Source: Rhodomicrobium sp. (lineage in GTDB: Bacteria > Pseudomonadota > Alphaproteobacteria > Rhizobiales > HXMU1428-3). From it: a stretch of DNA of 64,000 nt. The notes below the pieces were generated by a model that saw only the letters and a list, made by a program, of their open reading frames with translations, searched no databases and was not told the origin of the DNA. A program made the position numbers and the translations under genes. Positions 17,396 through 27,760 of this stretch are shown here, piece by piece. The stretch spans positions 1-64,000 of the forward strand of contig BQJK01000003.1 of the NCBI GenBank assembly GCA_021604665.1, read 5' to 3'. Position 1 is the first letter of the stretch. The number at the start of each line of letters is the position of its first letter.

Positions 17396-17906
17396 CGAGG
17401 TCTCTTCCCTTCGGGTTGGTGATCATGTTGATCGCAGCTCCCTCAGCGGGCTGGACCATAGTCTTGCCACTTTAGGCTGTCAAGCGCTGCCGGTGCTATT
17501 TAGCGCTTCTGAGGTGTTTTATTTATCTATAGAACAGCTTCGTGTGACCAACTGACGCAAATTCCGCTGGTTACCACCAGATAACAGGGCGGCCTCTCAA
17601 TGCGACCCTTAAATAAAGCGGCTAGTTTTATCCACTATCCGGTGCTGAAATGGTCGGTATTCGTGCGGTTTTACACGCAATATTAGTGAGCCTATTTGGC
17701 GCCGCTTCTCTCTGGCTGTTTTCCTTATGTCTCTATGTATCATCCTCAGCCGCTATGTATCGTTTTCATATGAAGAAGATAAATTTACTGCAATGCCCTC
17801 TGAACGTCATCAGGCGGATTGCTGCTTTGTAACCTGGCTGTCGTGGCTAAGCGCTGATATAAAAACCGGCAGATTGCACAAGGCTTTTGATTGTACTTTT
17901 TGATCG
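17396..17906. other. Gap upstream of atpI
   Basis: About 510 bases between atpI and bolA, both on the minus strand. It must hold the Fo operon promoter. A 60-codon plus-strand frame at 17650-17832 has no support. No RNA gene or strong hairpin seen. Confidence 0.4.
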
Positions 17907-18167
17907 TTAAGAGGCTTTTGCCTCAATAGCGAGGGCATGGATGCGCCCGCTTAACTCATCCTTCAGAGCCTTATTGACGGCCTGATGCATGGCCAACCGG
18001 CTTTTGCCGGCGAAGTCTGCGCTGGTTATTTTAACACGGAAGTGACTTTCTCCAGTGCCTGGGGAACCGGCATGCCCAGCGTGTAGATGCGATTCGTTGA
18101 TGACCTCAAGGCTTTCCGGCTTAAGAGCTGCTTCAAGCTTTTCGGTTATGGTTTCAACCATGGACAT
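17907..18167 (-). CDS. bolA: BolA family protein
   Basis: 86 residues, a full BolA domain. The signature ESHLHAGHAG (about 25-34) precedes ESHFRVKITSADFAGKSRLAMHQAVNKAL. The histidine and loop residues are those used by BolA proteins to share Fe-S clusters with monothiol glutaredoxins. Monocistronic and divergent from the dnaJ-like/cobS/cobT genes, an arrangement common in rhizobia and relatives. Confidence 0.92.
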   Translation of the reverse strand: MSMVETITEKLEAALKPESLEVINESHLHAGHAGSPGTGESHFRVKITSADFAGKSRLAMHQAVNKALKDELSGRIHALAIEAKAS

Positions 18168-18490
18168 ATTTGCGGTTCCTTTATCGCGTGTCTAATGGCT
18201 ATGCTGACCATATGGTGTAGGCCAGCAGCCTTAAATTTGTTAGCCCATATAAGACAGGCTTGCATGGGTTGATCAAGCGTTTTACCTGAGCTGGTTTTTA
18301 GGCTATAGTGCGTCGCTTGTTTGCAGATGGTGGAATTGAGTTCTACCAGAGGCATCCCATCTCTTAAGGGGCATGATACCGCCTCACTTCCCTTATAAGG
18401 GTGATCGTTCGGCCGGACATGGTTTCTGTTGCTTTTTGAAGCTACTCCGGGTCTTCCAGTGGTTCTTATAAATTCAAAGACACAGGTTTT
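18168..18490. other. Divergent bolA/dnaJ-like control region
   Basis: 322 bases without a gene. A perfect 12-bp palindrome, CCCTTATAAGGG, sits at 18390-18401, about 90 bases before the dnaJ-like start, and could be an operator. Nothing else stands out. Confidence 0.4.
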
Positions 18491-19093
18491 ATGAAGCTGA
18501 CATCAAAATATTTCGATTCCATCCGTGTGAAACCAGAGGATGAGGCCGTCGAGCCTGTTGATGAAGGGCCCTCATGTAATTGGCGGGGTTGTCGGCGGCC
18601 TGGTGAATTCCCCGCGCCGAAGGGCCGCGAGAAAGAGGGCGAATATTTCCTTTTTTGCCAGACCCATGTGCGGGAATATAACAAAAAGTATAATTACTTT
18701 GTTGGCATGAAAGAAGACGACATTGTCGATTATCAGAAATCTGCCTCCACTGGCCACCGCCCGACCTGGTCTTTCAAAGAGAAGATGGCCAATGCCTCTG
18801 CAAAGAAAGCCAAGCCTGATGCGACGATGGATGACCCTTATAATCTCTTTGATGATGAGACCGAAGCGCCGCAACGGACAGCTTCTGGCCGCCGGCTTCG
18901 AAACCTTGAGCGGAAATCACTAACTCAGCTTGGCCTGACAGCTGATGCCACTAAAGATGATATCAAAGCGCGCTATAAAGAGCTGGTAAAACGGCACCAC
19001 CCTGACCTAAATGGGGGGGACCGCACTTCGGAAGATAAGTTGCGTGATGTGATCACAGCCTATAACTATCTTAGGAAAGTCGGAATGGTCTGA
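18491..19093 (+). CDS. J-domain protein (DnaJ-like) with C-terminal J domain
   Basis: 200 residues. The J domain is at the C terminus (about 137-200) with the HPD motif at 170-172, which stimulates DnaK ATPase. The N-terminal part contains two paired cysteines (CNWRGCRRPGEFPAPKG and FCQTHVREY), a small putative metal-binding or treble-clef segment, then an acidic linker. It is not canonical DnaJ: there is no G/F region and no CxxCxGxG repeats. It precedes cobS and cobT on the same strand, a conserved trio that suggests it helps DnaK act on the CobS/CobT complex or its clients; this is inference. Confidence 0.85.
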   Translation: MKLTSKYFDSIRVKPEDEAVEPVDEGPSCNWRGCRRPGEFPAPKGREKEGEYFLFCQTHVREYNKKYNYFVGMKEDDIVDYQKSASTGHRPTWSFKEKMANASAKKAKPDATMDDPYNLFDDETEAPQRTASGRRLRNLERKSLTQLGLTADATKDDIKARYKELVKRHHPDLNGGDRTSEDKLRDVITAYNYLRKVGMV

Positions 19094-19168
19094 GGGCCGA
19101 CGGCTGTTTTTATCTTTTGTGCCTACTAATGCCGCGCGGCATTGCAGACGAAATGGAATTTTCTCCCT

Positions 19169-20158
19169 ATGACTGGCAAAGAAGCCCAATACGACCTGTT
19201 ACCTGATACCGAGGTTGCTGTCAGAGATGTTTTTGGAATTGATAGCGACTTGATGGTCCCGGCCTATAAAGAGCCGGATAATCATGTGCCGGACCTTGAT
19301 GAAGACTATCTTTTTAACAAAGAAGTTACGCTGGCCATATTAGCCGGCTTTAAACATAACCGGCGGGTTATGGTGCAAGGGTATCATGGCACTGGTAAAT
19401 CCACCCATATTGAACAGGTTGCTGCCCGGCTGAACTGGCCATGTCTGCGGATTAATCTTGATAGCCATGTCAGCCGGATTGATCTGGTGGGTAAGGATGC
19501 GATTGTTTTGCGTGATGGCAAACAGGTAACCGAGTTTAAAGAAGGCATTTTGCCTTACGCGTTGCAAAGCAACACAGCGCTGGTTTTCGATGAATATGAT
19601 GCGGGCCGGGCTGATGTGATGTTTGTTATTCAGAGGGTGCTTGAAGTTTCAGGCAAATTAACCCTGCTTGACCAGAATAAAGTGATCCGCCCGCACCCGG
19701 CGTTTCGGTTGTTTGCCACCACCAACACCATTGGCCTTGGCGATACTTCTGGCCTTTATCATGGCACGCAGCAGATCAACCAGGGGCAAATGGACCGTTG
19801 GTCAATCGTTGCGACTTTGAACTATCTTGAACATGATGCTGAGGTGGATATTGCCTGCGCTAAAGTGAAAACGCTTGCAACCAGTAATGGCGGCAGAGAT
19901 CAGGTCGCGAATATGGTGCGGGTAGCTGACCTGACACGTAGCGCCTTTATCAATGGTGACCTCTCGACGGTGATGAGCCCGAGAACGGTGATTACATGGG
20001 CGCAAAATGCCGAGATTTTTAATGATATTGGCCTTGCCTTCCAGCTTAGCTTTCTCAACAAATGTGATGAACTTGAAAAGCCGCTGGTGGCGGAGTTCTA
20101 TCAGCGCTGCTTTGGTGAAGATTTGCCGCAATCAGCTGCCAACCTTGTGCTGAGTTAA
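19169..20158 (+). CDS. cobS: CobS-type AAA+ ATPase (cobaltochelatase small subunit family)
   Basis: 329 residues from the ATG at 19169; a TTG at 19142 is the alternative. Walker A is GYHGTGKST (71-79), Walker B is [10 protein letters not shown] with Asp141-Glu142, and an arginine-rich sensor region follows ([18 protein letters not shown]). In cobalamin-producing organisms CobS forms a hexamer with CobT and drives cobalt insertion by CobN. 21 bases before cobT. No cobN or other cob gene is in the window, so the chelatase role is assumed from family. Confidence 0.92.
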   Translation: MTGKEAQYDLLPDTEVAVRDVFGIDSDLMVPAYKEPDNHVPDLDEDYLFNKEVTLAILAGFKHNRRVMVQGYHGTGKSTHIEQVAARLNWPCLRINLDSHVSRIDLVGKDAIVLRDGKQVTEFKEGILPYALQSNTALVFDEYDAGRADVMFVIQRVLEVSGKLTLLDQNKVIRPHPAFRLFATTNTIGLGDTSGLYHGTQQINQGQMDRWSIVATLNYLEHDAEVDIACAKVKTLATSNGGRDQVANMVRVADLTRSAFINGDLSTVMSPRTVITWAQNAEIFNDIGLAFQLSFLNKCDELEKPLVAEFYQRCFGEDLPQSAANLVLS

Positions 20159-20179
20159 GGTCAGGACAGTTTAACCTCC

Positions 20180-22054
20180 ATGGCCGCTTCAAACAGACCC
20201 AACAGTAAGGCAAGTGAAAAATTCCGGACGGTGCTTCGTGGTGCCTGCCGGGCGATTGCCGGGGATAATGAACTTGAAGTATCGCTTGGCACCGACGGCC
20301 CTGTTCTGCTGCAAAAGCGCATTATTCTGCCGGATGTGCCTGATAATGGCACTGTTCGTGATGTGCAGATACGCCGGGGGTTTGCAGATAGCCTGAGCCT
20401 GAAAGCCAGCTGCCATAATGGCTCTTCCCATGATAAAAATAAACCAGCTGATGCTGAAGCCCGCATGATTTACAACGCACTTGAAGAGGTGCGGTATGAA
20501 GCCATTGGTGCGCGCCGCATGAGCGGCATGGCTGATAATCTGATGGCGAAAGAACAACGCAAGATTGAGGGCCAGTTTTTAGAGCCTATTACCTGCCAGG
20601 ACGATGTGCCGATGCACCTGGCGCTTAGCCTTTTGGCGCGTGAGGCACTGACCGGGCAAAGGCTAACTGGTAAAGCGGATGAGATCACCACACCGTGGCG
20701 CGGCCAGTTGGAAGAAAAAGCCGCCCCTATTTTTAGTAAGCTTGAAGGCGAGTTGCTGGACCAAACGGCTTATGCCGAGCGGGTGATGGAGCTTTTAAAA
20801 GTTCTCAACATCAGCACCCAAAAGGAAAGCGGCGAAGAAGAAGAAACGCTGCAAGATAGTGACGCCCCTTCTGACGAGGCTGAAACAAGCAATGAGGCGG
20901 ATGACGACGCCCCGGGTCAGGATGAAGCTGAGGCGGATGATAGCGATGGTGCTGATGAGCCTGATGGCGGTGAGCGGGAAGAGGCGGAAGCCCCTGACAG
21001 CTCCATCAGTGAGGGGGAGGCTGAAAACCAGGCCAAACCAGCGCAACAACAGGCTGGCATGCCGAATGTTTCTGTTCTCGATGCGCCAGAAATATTTGGC
21101 TACAAAACCTACACAAAGCAGTTTGATGAGGAATGCCAGGCCTCTGACCTTGCGCAAGAAAATGAATTGGCGCGGTTACGGAAACTGCTGGACCGCCAGT
21201 TAGAGACCTTGAACCGCGCTGTTGCCCGGCTTGCGAACCGGTTACAGAGAAAGCTGCTGGCGCAACAAAATAGAAGCTGGGAATTTGACCTTGAGGAAGG
21301 GGTTCTTGATGCGTCGCGCCTTTCACGGGTGGTGACGGACCCCATGGCGCCGCTCTCTTTCCGAAGGGAAGCTGATACAGAATTTCGAGATACGGTTGTC
21401 ACTCTTTTAATTGATAATTCTGGCTCTATGCGCGGGCGGCCGATTATGATTGCGGCTTGCTCAGCGGATATTCTGGCGCGCACATTAGAGCGCTGCGGCG
21501 TTAAGGTCGAGATTTTGGGCTTTACCACAAAAGCCTGGAAGGGCGGTGACGCCCGGCAAGTGTGGGAAGAACATGGCAAGCCACAATTGCCTGGCCGTCT
21601 CAATGATCTGCGCCACATAATTTATAAAAATGCAGACACCCCGTGGCGCCGGGCCAGTGATAACCTTGGGCTGATGATGCGTGAGGGGCTACTTAAAGAA
21701 AATATTGATGGAGAAGCTTTAACCTGGGCGCATAAGCGTTTGCTTGCTCGGCCAGAACAACGCCGTATTCTGATGGTGATATCTGATGGGGCGCCGGTTG
21801 ATGATTCGACCCTTAGTGTGAACCCTGGAAATTATCTTGAGCAGCATCTTTGTAAGGTCATTGATGAAATAGAGAGCCGCTCACCTATTGAGCTGATCGC
21901 CATTGGCATTGGCCATGATGTTACCCGCTATTATCAGCGCGCTGTGACAATTACTGATGCGGAAGATCTGGCTGGTGCCATGACTGATAAGCTTTCTGAG
22001 TTATTTGATGAAGAGCCGCGCGCAGCTGCCCGGCCACAAAGACGCCGGCGTTAG
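20180..22054 (+). CDS. cobT: CobT-type VWA-domain protein (cobaltochelatase subunit family)
   Basis: 624 residues, the normal CobT length. The N-terminal helical domain is followed by a very acidic low-complexity segment (about 217-285, rich in Asp, Glu and Ala). The C-terminal von Willebrand A domain has MIDAS motif D-x-S-x-S at 412-416 ([10 protein letters not shown]). It works with CobS as a MoxR/VWA-like chaperone pair on the chelatase. Immediately followed, 9 bases on, by the phytase-like gene, so probably co-transcribed. Confidence 0.93.
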   Translation: MAASNRPNSKASEKFRTVLRGACRAIAGDNELEVSLGTDGPVLLQKRIILPDVPDNGTVRDVQIRRGFADSLSLKASCHNGSSHDKNKPADAEARMIYNALEEVRYEAIGARRMSGMADNLMAKEQRKIEGQFLEPITCQDDVPMHLALSLLAREALTGQRLTGKADEITTPWRGQLEEKAAPIFSKLEGELLDQTAYAERVMELLKVLNISTQKESGEEEETLQDSDAPSDEAETSNEADDDAPGQDEAEADDSDGADEPDGGEREEAEAPDSSISEGEAENQAKPAQQQAGMPNVSVLDAPEIFGYKTYTKQFDEECQASDLAQENELARLRKLLDRQLETLNRAVARLANRLQRKLLAQQNRSWEFDLEEGVLDASRLSRVVTDPMAPLSFRREADTEFRDTVVTLLIDNSGSMRGRPIMIAACSADILARTLERCGVKVEILGFTTKAWKGGDARQVWEEHGKPQLPGRLNDLRHIIYKNADTPWRRASDNLGLMMREGLLKENIDGEALTWAHKRLLARPEQRRILMVISDGAPVDDSTLSVNPGNYLEQHLCKVIDEIESRSPIELIAIGIGHDVTRYYQRAVTITDAEDLAGAMTDKLSELFDEEPRAAARPQRRRR

Positions 22055-22063
22055 GCCTATATT

Positions 22064-23164
22064 ATGAAAATGATAAATTTCACAATCTCTACAGTTGCGC
22101 TTTGCGCTTCGATTATGGTTAGCGGCGCAAGTGTTATAACGAATGTAGCGCTGGCTGGGTCGAAGCCCGATACACTGAAATTAAGCCCCCATGAAATTAC
22201 GCTTTCAGCGCGGCCTGTACCATTTCGGCGCGGCAATGATGAGCAGAAGCTGTTTGGCGATATGATTTTTCGCAATGGCTATGTGATCTCATCCTCCTCA
22301 CCCTATTGGGGCGGATTATCTGGTATTACCGTTTCTCAGGATGGAGGGGAAGCGGCACTGGTTTCTGATGCGGGCTTTTGGGCACGGCTAAAGCTGAGTT
22401 ATAAAAACAACCGCCTTGAGCGGCCAATGAAGGCTGTTGTGGGCCAGATTTTTGCGCTCAAAGGTAAACCTCTCAAGCGCCAACGCGATAGGGATGCTGA
22501 GGCGATCACCCTGCTTAAGGGGGATCAGTTTTTTGGCGATGTGCTTATCTCGTTTGAGGATAATCACCGGGTTGGCCGGTTTCGTCTCTCGAAAGAGGGG
22601 GGGCTGGGCCCGCCGAAGGCTTACCTAAAAATGCGGTCAGTAACTTCGACATTACGCGGCAATGCCGGGCTTGAGGCGCTGGCTGTTTTGCGAGGCGGGC
22701 GGCTTAAAGGCAGCCTTGTGGCGATCACCCAATCTAAAAAAGACCGGAGCGGAAATTTTCTGGGCTGGCTGCGCCGCGGTAGGAAATTATCTCTGCTGCG
22801 ATTCACACCGCCGCCGCGCGACCTTTACCGGATTACAGACGCGGCCAGTTTGCCAAATGGTGATTTGTTACTGTTGGAGCGGCGCTATAAGTTTCTTTCA
22901 GTGAATATCAGAGTGCGGTATGTAACCCAAAAAGAGCTGACTTCTGGCCGGCCTATTAAAGGGCGGGTGGTGATGACGGCGAATAACTCCAACCACCGGG
23001 TTGATAATATGGAGGGGATTGCTGTGCATCAGTCATCGCGGGGGGAGACGATTGTTACTCTCGTTTCAGATGATAATTTCAATAGCTTCCAGCAAACTTT
23101 ATTTATGCAGTTTGCTTTGCCGAAAAACTGGCAGCTTGCCTGGCGTAAACCTGCTGCAAAATAG
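22064..23164 (+). CDS. Exported esterase-like-activity-of-phytase family protein
   Basis: 366 residues. The signal peptide (about 1-33) ends near VALAGSKP. The mature part is a beta-propeller-like domain with the family motifs YWGGLSGITVSQDGGEAALVSDAGFWARL and NRVDNMEGIAV-type segment (RVDNMEGIAV) followed by TLVSDDNFN. The family name derives from a weak phytase/esterase resemblance; the real substrate is unknown. It sits at the end of the dnaJ-like/cobS/cobT run, a position kept in rhizobial genomes as far as I recall, without a known functional link. Confidence 0.82.
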   Translation: MKMINFTISTVALCASIMVSGASVITNVALAGSKPDTLKLSPHEITLSARPVPFRRGNDEQKLFGDMIFRNGYVISSSSPYWGGLSGITVSQDGGEAALVSDAGFWARLKLSYKNNRLERPMKAVVGQIFALKGKPLKRQRDRDAEAITLLKGDQFFGDVLISFEDNHRVGRFRLSKEGGLGPPKAYLKMRSVTSTLRGNAGLEALAVLRGGRLKGSLVAITQSKKDRSGNFLGWLRRGRKLSLLRFTPPPRDLYRITDAASLPNGDLLLLERRYKFLSVNIRVRYVTQKELTSGRPIKGRVVMTANNSNHRVDNMEGIAVHQSSRGETIVTLVSDDNFNSFQQTLFMQFALPKNWQLAWRKPAAK

Positions 23165-23284
23165 GGTGGACCTATTTTATCAACGCTCATCCCCCATAAA
23201 TCTATGATCACCTGGGTCTCTCACGCGCTGCTGATTTCGAGCGCCACAGCAAAACCTGAATAGAAAACTAAAGCATGACACAAC

Positions 23285-23318
23285 AAAAGCCCGTATGAAA
23301 AATTCATACGGGCTTTTG
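23285..23318. terminator. Bidirectional terminator between the cobT run and rpmB
   Basis: AAAAGCCCGTATGAA ... CATACGGGCTTTT stem with an A run before and a T run after, serving the plus-strand run and the convergent rpmB gene. Confidence 0.85.
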
Positions 23319-23388
23319 TAATTCAATTGCTTGCATCAAACGCTTACATGCCCTCTTAAAGCTAGTAAGCTAGTGCGACCAGCTTCAC

Positions 23389-23694
23389 TTAAGCTGTTAG
23401 GTCGGCGATTGATACAGCTGATTTTTTCTCAACTTCGGTTTTAATGCGACGGGCTTTCAATGAAAGGTCGCCATTTCTGGATTTTTTGAGGAAGTTATCC
23501 AGACCACCGCGATGCTCGACAGAGCGCAACGCGTTTGCGCTTACACGCAGACGGAAATTGCGGCCGAGTGTGTCGCTCATCAAGCTAACATTGCAGAGGT
23601 TAGGCAGAAAGCGGCGACGGGTTTTATTGTGCGCATGGCTAACATTGTTGCCTGACTGCACTGATTTGCCGGTCAATTCACAGCGCCGTGACAT
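23389..23694 (-). CDS. rpmB: 50S ribosomal protein L28
   Basis: 101 residues, the alphaproteobacterial length. The N terminus [21 protein letters not shown] and the block [10 protein letters not shown] are typical of L28. It binds 23S rRNA near the exit-site region of the large subunit. The gene stands alone, without rpmG beside it as in gammaproteobacteria, and is divergent from the DUF3108 gene. Confidence 0.97.
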   Translation of the reverse strand: MSRRCELTGKSVQSGNNVSHAHNKTRRRFLPNLCNVSLMSDTLGRNFRLRVSANALRSVEHRGGLDNFLKKSRNGDLSLKARRIKTEVEKKSAVSIADLTA

Positions 23695-24349
23695 GTCATC
23701 AATCCTTATTTAATCAGTTAAAGGCTCTTCAACTGAGCCTTGATCCGTTTTACATCACGCTTTCATATCATATTAGCGCTTCGCGCTTGTCAGCTAGCCT
23801 CAGGATGTTTTGGGGCAAAGCTATTTGGTGGCCAATGATTTTGGATTGGGCACCTTTATGGATATTTTGAAAGCTATTCATTTGTCTATTTTTCATCCGA
23901 TTATCATGGATCTGCGCGCCCAGCGCTGCATAATGATCATTCAATACCGGTATTAGAAAATAGAAAATGCACAAGACATATCTTTAAGAGCTAAACTCCC
24001 AAGACAAGCTTCCTGTGCATCCAGTGGGCTTTATAGTGTCAATTTGCTGTCAAGGTCAAGGCTTGCTGTCATATCAATTTGTTTTTTTGTTTTTGAGCCA
24101 TTCGTTAAGCTTTCGGTTATCTCTCTAACTGTACACTTGTTTAGAAGTATGAATATTAGCGCGGTGGCCCTGAAGATATAGCGGGGCTGGCCGTATATGT
24201 TTTGAGTAACCATCGGGTTTCAGCCTTAGATTTGACCTATTCACTCTATAGTTCAGATAGACTTTAGATGGGTTGAAGATGGACGCATAGTAGTCAGGCA
24301 CAGCGCTCAGGCTCTGCGCAAGGGCTCCTTGCCTTGTCGGGTATTGATT
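23695..24349. other. Divergent rpmB/DUF3108 control region
   Basis: About 650 bases, AT-rich. No open frame has convincing support and I see no tRNA or strong terminator. Promoters for both flanking genes must lie here. Confidence 0.4.
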
Positions 24350-25273
24350 ATGATTAATAAAATTATCGGCTTTCGCTTTTCAAACGATTGCTTTGGGGCG
24401 TCTGCTCTTTCCCTATTCCGCAGGCCTCAATCCCGTCATTCCAGCCTTTTGGCACTCGCCCTCATCTCTACGATATCGCTCACGGGGCTAACAGCGGCCT
24501 TTACACCGGCTCTCGCCGGAGAAGTCACTGTGCGCGCGACTTATAAAATTAACGCGCCGATTGGCAGCGGTAAATTCCAATTTGCTTCCGCACAGGATGG
24601 CAAGCGCTATAAAATGCAAGGCGCGGCCAAGTTTAAGGCGTTTCTCGGCTTTTTTAAATGGAACAGCTCTGTTGCAAGCAATGGCTATATGAGCTCAAAA
24701 CAGCCGAAGCCGTATATTTATGCATTTAAAGCGCGCAGTGATGAAAAATCGGAAGTCATTCGCTTGAATTTCAAGGGCAATAAAGTCAAAGAAATTCGCG
24801 CTATTCCACCAACCCGCCCGCACCCGAAGCGGGTTTCTGTTCGTGATGAACATCTGCGTAATGTTGTTGACCCGTTAAGCGCGGTTATGGCCTTTACAGA
24901 CCCAAACCCCAGCCTGACAAATGGCAGCCATGCCTGTAACCGCAAAATCCGGATTTTTGATGGGCGGCAACGGTTTAATGTTGTGCTTTCCTATAAGCGC
25001 AAAGACTATGCTGAGCTTTCTAATGGCAAATCCCGGACAGCCTTTGTGTGCCGGGCAAAATATACCCCTATTGCCGGGCATAAGATGAACCAAACGGTTA
25101 AATATATGAGCAGCTCTAAGGGGCTAGAAGTCTGGCTTGTGCCTTTGCCGAAGATGAAAATGTATGTGCCTTATAAAATCGTTATTCCGATTATGATTGG
25201 CACGGCCTCTGCTGAGTTGGTTAATTTTCGGGTGACTGACCCGAAAGCTGGCGTGATTGCACTCGCAAAGTAG
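24350..25273 (+). CDS. DUF3108 domain exported protein
   Basis: 307 residues from the ATG at 24350. A long N region precedes a hydrophobic signal segment (about 35-57) ending TPALAGEV, so it is exported. The mature chain is beta-rich, repeating short strands of the type VRATYKINAPIGSGKFQFAS and later KMQGAAKFKAFLGFFKW, consistent with the lipocalin-like DUF3108 fold. Two cysteine-containing segments may form a disulfide. Function unknown. It is commonly near rpmB in alphaproteobacteria. Confidence 0.75.
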   Translation: MINKIIGFRFSNDCFGASALSLFRRPQSRHSSLLALALISTISLTGLTAAFTPALAGEVTVRATYKINAPIGSGKFQFASAQDGKRYKMQGAAKFKAFLGFFKWNSSVASNGYMSSKQPKPYIYAFKARSDEKSEVIRLNFKGNKVKEIRAIPPTRPHPKRVSVRDEHLRNVVDPLSAVMAFTDPNPSLTNGSHACNRKIRIFDGRQRFNVVLSYKRKDYAELSNGKSRTAFVCRAKYTPIAGHKMNQTVKYMSSSKGLEVWLVPLPKMKMYVPYKIVIPIMIGTASAELVNFRVTDPKAGVIALAK

Positions 25274-25488
25274 CGCTTTCATGACCCCTTAACCGGACCA
25301 GGGCCGCCATAATTACCCTTAAATTGACAATCATATGCCTCAGCTCCAGGTTGCGGGCTGAGCTTTGCTTTTAAGCCTCTCTTGGTCAATCTCCCTGAGG
25401 AAGTTATTTTAAGAAGCAACGAAGCTTCTCAAATGATCGGCAAGCTAAATCTGTGCTGAAACCTAAATCTCCGCTGTAACCCAAGGCA

Positions 25489-25530
25489 CAAAAAAGCCCC
25501 GCCTGGGAAGAAGAAGGGGGCGGGGCTTTT
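25489..25530. terminator. Bidirectional terminator
   Basis: AAAAAGCCCCGCC ... GGCGGGGCTTTT stem with flanking A and T runs, between the DUF3108 gene and the convergent 25644-26024 gene. The remainder of 25274-25643 holds nothing I recognise. Confidence 0.85.
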
Positions 25531-25643
25531 AAGGTCTTCTGATCTACTCGGGACTATAAGGAGACAGATAGGAGACAGAAGCGTTTCTATCGCTATGATA
25601 TGCAGTGCTTTGGGCTCTTGAGACCAAAAGCACAGATTTATGC

Positions 25644-26024
25644 CTAGTTTTGCACGGTCATAGATTTTGCATCGGCATTGCACATAACGCGCAAGGTTTT
25701 ACCTTCAAAACTGTCAATTTTAGTTACATTGCCAGGTGACAGCTTCACACGCATGCGAGAGGCAGGAACATAATTTGCCAGCTCAACCATTGGCTTGGCT
25801 TCACTTACCATGACGGTCACTTCACAAGCGCCGGATGATGGCAAGAAATATGTTGTGGCCCGTTTGTTACCGACAAGAAAACTCATGCCATTGCCTGGTT
25901 TCAAAGTGGTGCCGGATTTAAGAGACCCCGCCATAACGGTGCCGCTTGCCACTAGGGCGGTGAGTGTAACGGCTGTGAGTGCTGTTTTCAGTACTCTGGT
26001 TGAAATGATCATTTTATTGGTCAT
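25644..26024 (-). CDS. Small secreted protein, unknown
   Basis: 126 residues with a clear signal peptide (hydrophobic core about 14-30, cleavage near VMAGS). The mature part, about 93 residues, is predicted all-beta and has exactly two cysteines (SGACEVTVMV and LRVMCNAD) that could form one disulfide. No family recognised. It has its own terminator and a 242-base region upstream before the divergent 26267 gene. Confidence 0.7.
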   Translation of the reverse strand: MTNKMIISTRVLKTALTAVTLTALVASGTVMAGSLKSGTTLKPGNGMSFLVGNKRATTYFLPSSGACEVTVMVSEAKPMVELANYVPASRMRVKLSPGNVTKIDSFEGKTLRVMCNADAKSMTVQN

Positions 26025-26266
26025 GGATCATCTCCTTTCAGATGTGGCCTGGCTGAAATGAACTTCCAGCCAGATTTAAATGACAGTGTTTACAATAAGA
26101 GGTGATATTGATTAAGGTAGTGGGGCAACTGCACGCCAGCTATGCGAAGATGTGCTGCGTCAATCTGACTTGCGATAATGGCCGTCACAGCAAGCCCAAC
26201 TCATAAGCTGCAATACCCAATAAAAACAGTGACTTAGAACCGTTAAATGGTGGGGGAGTGGATTGA

Positions 26267-26551
26267 ATGTATATAAGATGTGTGACGTTTAAAGTTATAG
26301 ACAATGATATTGATGGAACGATAACTGCGGCCGATCAACTCAGAGATAAGATAAAAGAAAACCAGCTTGTCCGCTCAATTGAGGTGGTTGACCTTGGCGA
26401 TGGCGTTTGCATGAATCTTGCGCGGTATGACAGTGAAGCAGACGCGGCTGAGGCTGAGGAGAAAACCAATCAGATTTATCAGGCGCTTTCACATGTCATT
26501 GATCTCTCTTCGATCAATGTAGTGCAGGGACCGGTTGTCTGGACACTTTAA
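26267..26551 (+). CDS. Small alpha/beta protein, unknown
   Basis: 94 residues, preceded by a strong GGGGGAG ribosome site. The pattern of strand-helix-strand-strand-helix (YIRCVTFKV, AADQLRDKIKE, VRSIEVVDLGDGVCMNLARYDS, AEAEEKTNQIYQAL) suggests a dimeric alpha/beta-barrel fold of the antibiotic-monooxygenase or stress-response type. No catalytic residue can be assigned. Monocistronic, convergent with msrA. Confidence 0.65.
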   Translation: MYIRCVTFKVIDNDIDGTITAADQLRDKIKENQLVRSIEVVDLGDGVCMNLARYDSEADAAEAEEKTNQIYQALSHVIDLSSINVVQGPVVWTL

Positions 26552-26599
26552 ACCTCAATCATAATCTTTTGTTTTTGGTCTTTGTCAAGGGTGTGGCTT

Positions 26600-27292
26600 T
26601 TAATGCGTCATGCCCTTATGCGCCTCTTTGCCCCACAGCTCTTTAAGTTTCTTGTCCCGCCCGCAACCATAGCGGTAATATTTATAGCGCAGCGGGTTTT
26701 TCTGATAATAATCCTGATGATACCCCTCTGCCGGGTAGAAGGTTTTGGCCTCCAGAATGGGGGTAACGATACGGCCCTTCAATATGCCGCTTGTCTGCTC
26801 ATATTGTTTTGAGGCGGTCGCAATTTCTTTTTGTTTTTCACCCTGAACGAAAATGGCTGTGCGATAGCTATCTCCCCTATCGCAAAATTGGCCGCCTTTA
26901 TCTGTTGGGTCAACTGAGCGCCAAAAACTATGAACGAGCTGTTTGTAAGTGACCGTTTTAGGATCATAGGTGACTTTCAGCGCTTCATAATGGCCGGTAT
27001 CTTTGTAGCTTACCTCTTTATAGGTAGGGTTTTTGGTGTGGCCACCAGTGTAGCCAGAGATTGTTTCAAGCACGCCAGGGATTTTATCAAAATCAGATTC
27101 CACACACCAGAAGCACCCCCCTGCAAAAATGGCCACCTTGGTTGCGGCGCTGTTAATGGCTGGTTTCTCCTCACTCATCACAGGGGATTTGCCCATCCAG
27201 AAGCTAATGATTACCGCGACAATGATGAGCCCCAAATTGATACGCCATTGGGACTTTACACGGAAATGAGATAGTTGGTTTCTGTTGGTCAC
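26600..27292 (-). CDS. msrA: Peptide methionine sulfoxide reductase MsrA, membrane-anchored or exported
   Basis: 230 residues. The catalytic motif GGCFWCVE has the nucleophile at Cys60; GYTGGHTKNPTY and HYEALKVTYDP complete the active site. It reduces methionine-S-sulfoxide in damaged proteins. An N-terminal hydrophobic segment (about 18-33) indicates an anchor or signal, so it probably works in the periplasm. Resolving cysteines appear later (GGQFCDRGDS and YRYGCGRD). Stand-alone gene. Confidence 0.94.
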   Translation of the reverse strand: MTNRNQLSHFRVKSQWRINLGLIIVAVIISFWMGKSPVMSEEKPAINSAATKVAIFAGGCFWCVESDFDKIPGVLETISGYTGGHTKNPTYKEVSYKDTGHYEALKVTYDPKTVTYKQLVHSFWRSVDPTDKGGQFCDRGDSYRTAIFVQGEKQKEIATASKQYEQTSGILKGRIVTPILEAKTFYPAEGYHQDYYQKNPLRYKYYRYGCGRDKKLKELWGKEAHKGMTH

Positions 27293-27760
27293 GGGGCGTC
27301 ACTCACTTTCTGTCACAGGTCGCTCTATTAGTCTTTATTACCGTTCATGAACTCTTCTCGGTAGTGGTTGAGGAGAGCAAAAAACTGGTTGCTTCAATTT
27401 TATAATTAGAGACTATCCATGATGGCTGAGTATTGCGAGAGCTGTTCACGAAGAACTGAACTGAGTTGATGATACTGGTAATTTTAAATAACCCTCGGGT
27501 GCAACGAGCTTGAGGCTTTTTCTCGGTGAATTGGCGTAAAGGCTTGTCATATGATTGCTGCAAAGCGGAGCTAAAAGCACTAGTATTACGAGGGTGTAAA
27601 TGATTTAAGATGTGGCACTATTCCCGCGGTCTGGATTTTTTCCCGTGCTTAATATGATACAAACTGGATTTTTCAGAGTTTTAAGCTTTTACTAAACCCT
27701 ATACTCGTCTCTACCTTTATAAATTTTACAAATTGCTGGCACTCAATTTCAGGATTTTTT
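27293..27760. other. Gap upstream of the helicase gene
   Basis: About 470 bases between divergent msrA and the helicase. No supported gene; AT-rich near the helicase start. Nothing further recognised. Confidence 0.4.

Noticed and set aside
17650-17832. 60-codon plus-strand hydrophobic frame
   Set aside because: Length is near chance expectation and its codon pattern does not match the genes around it.
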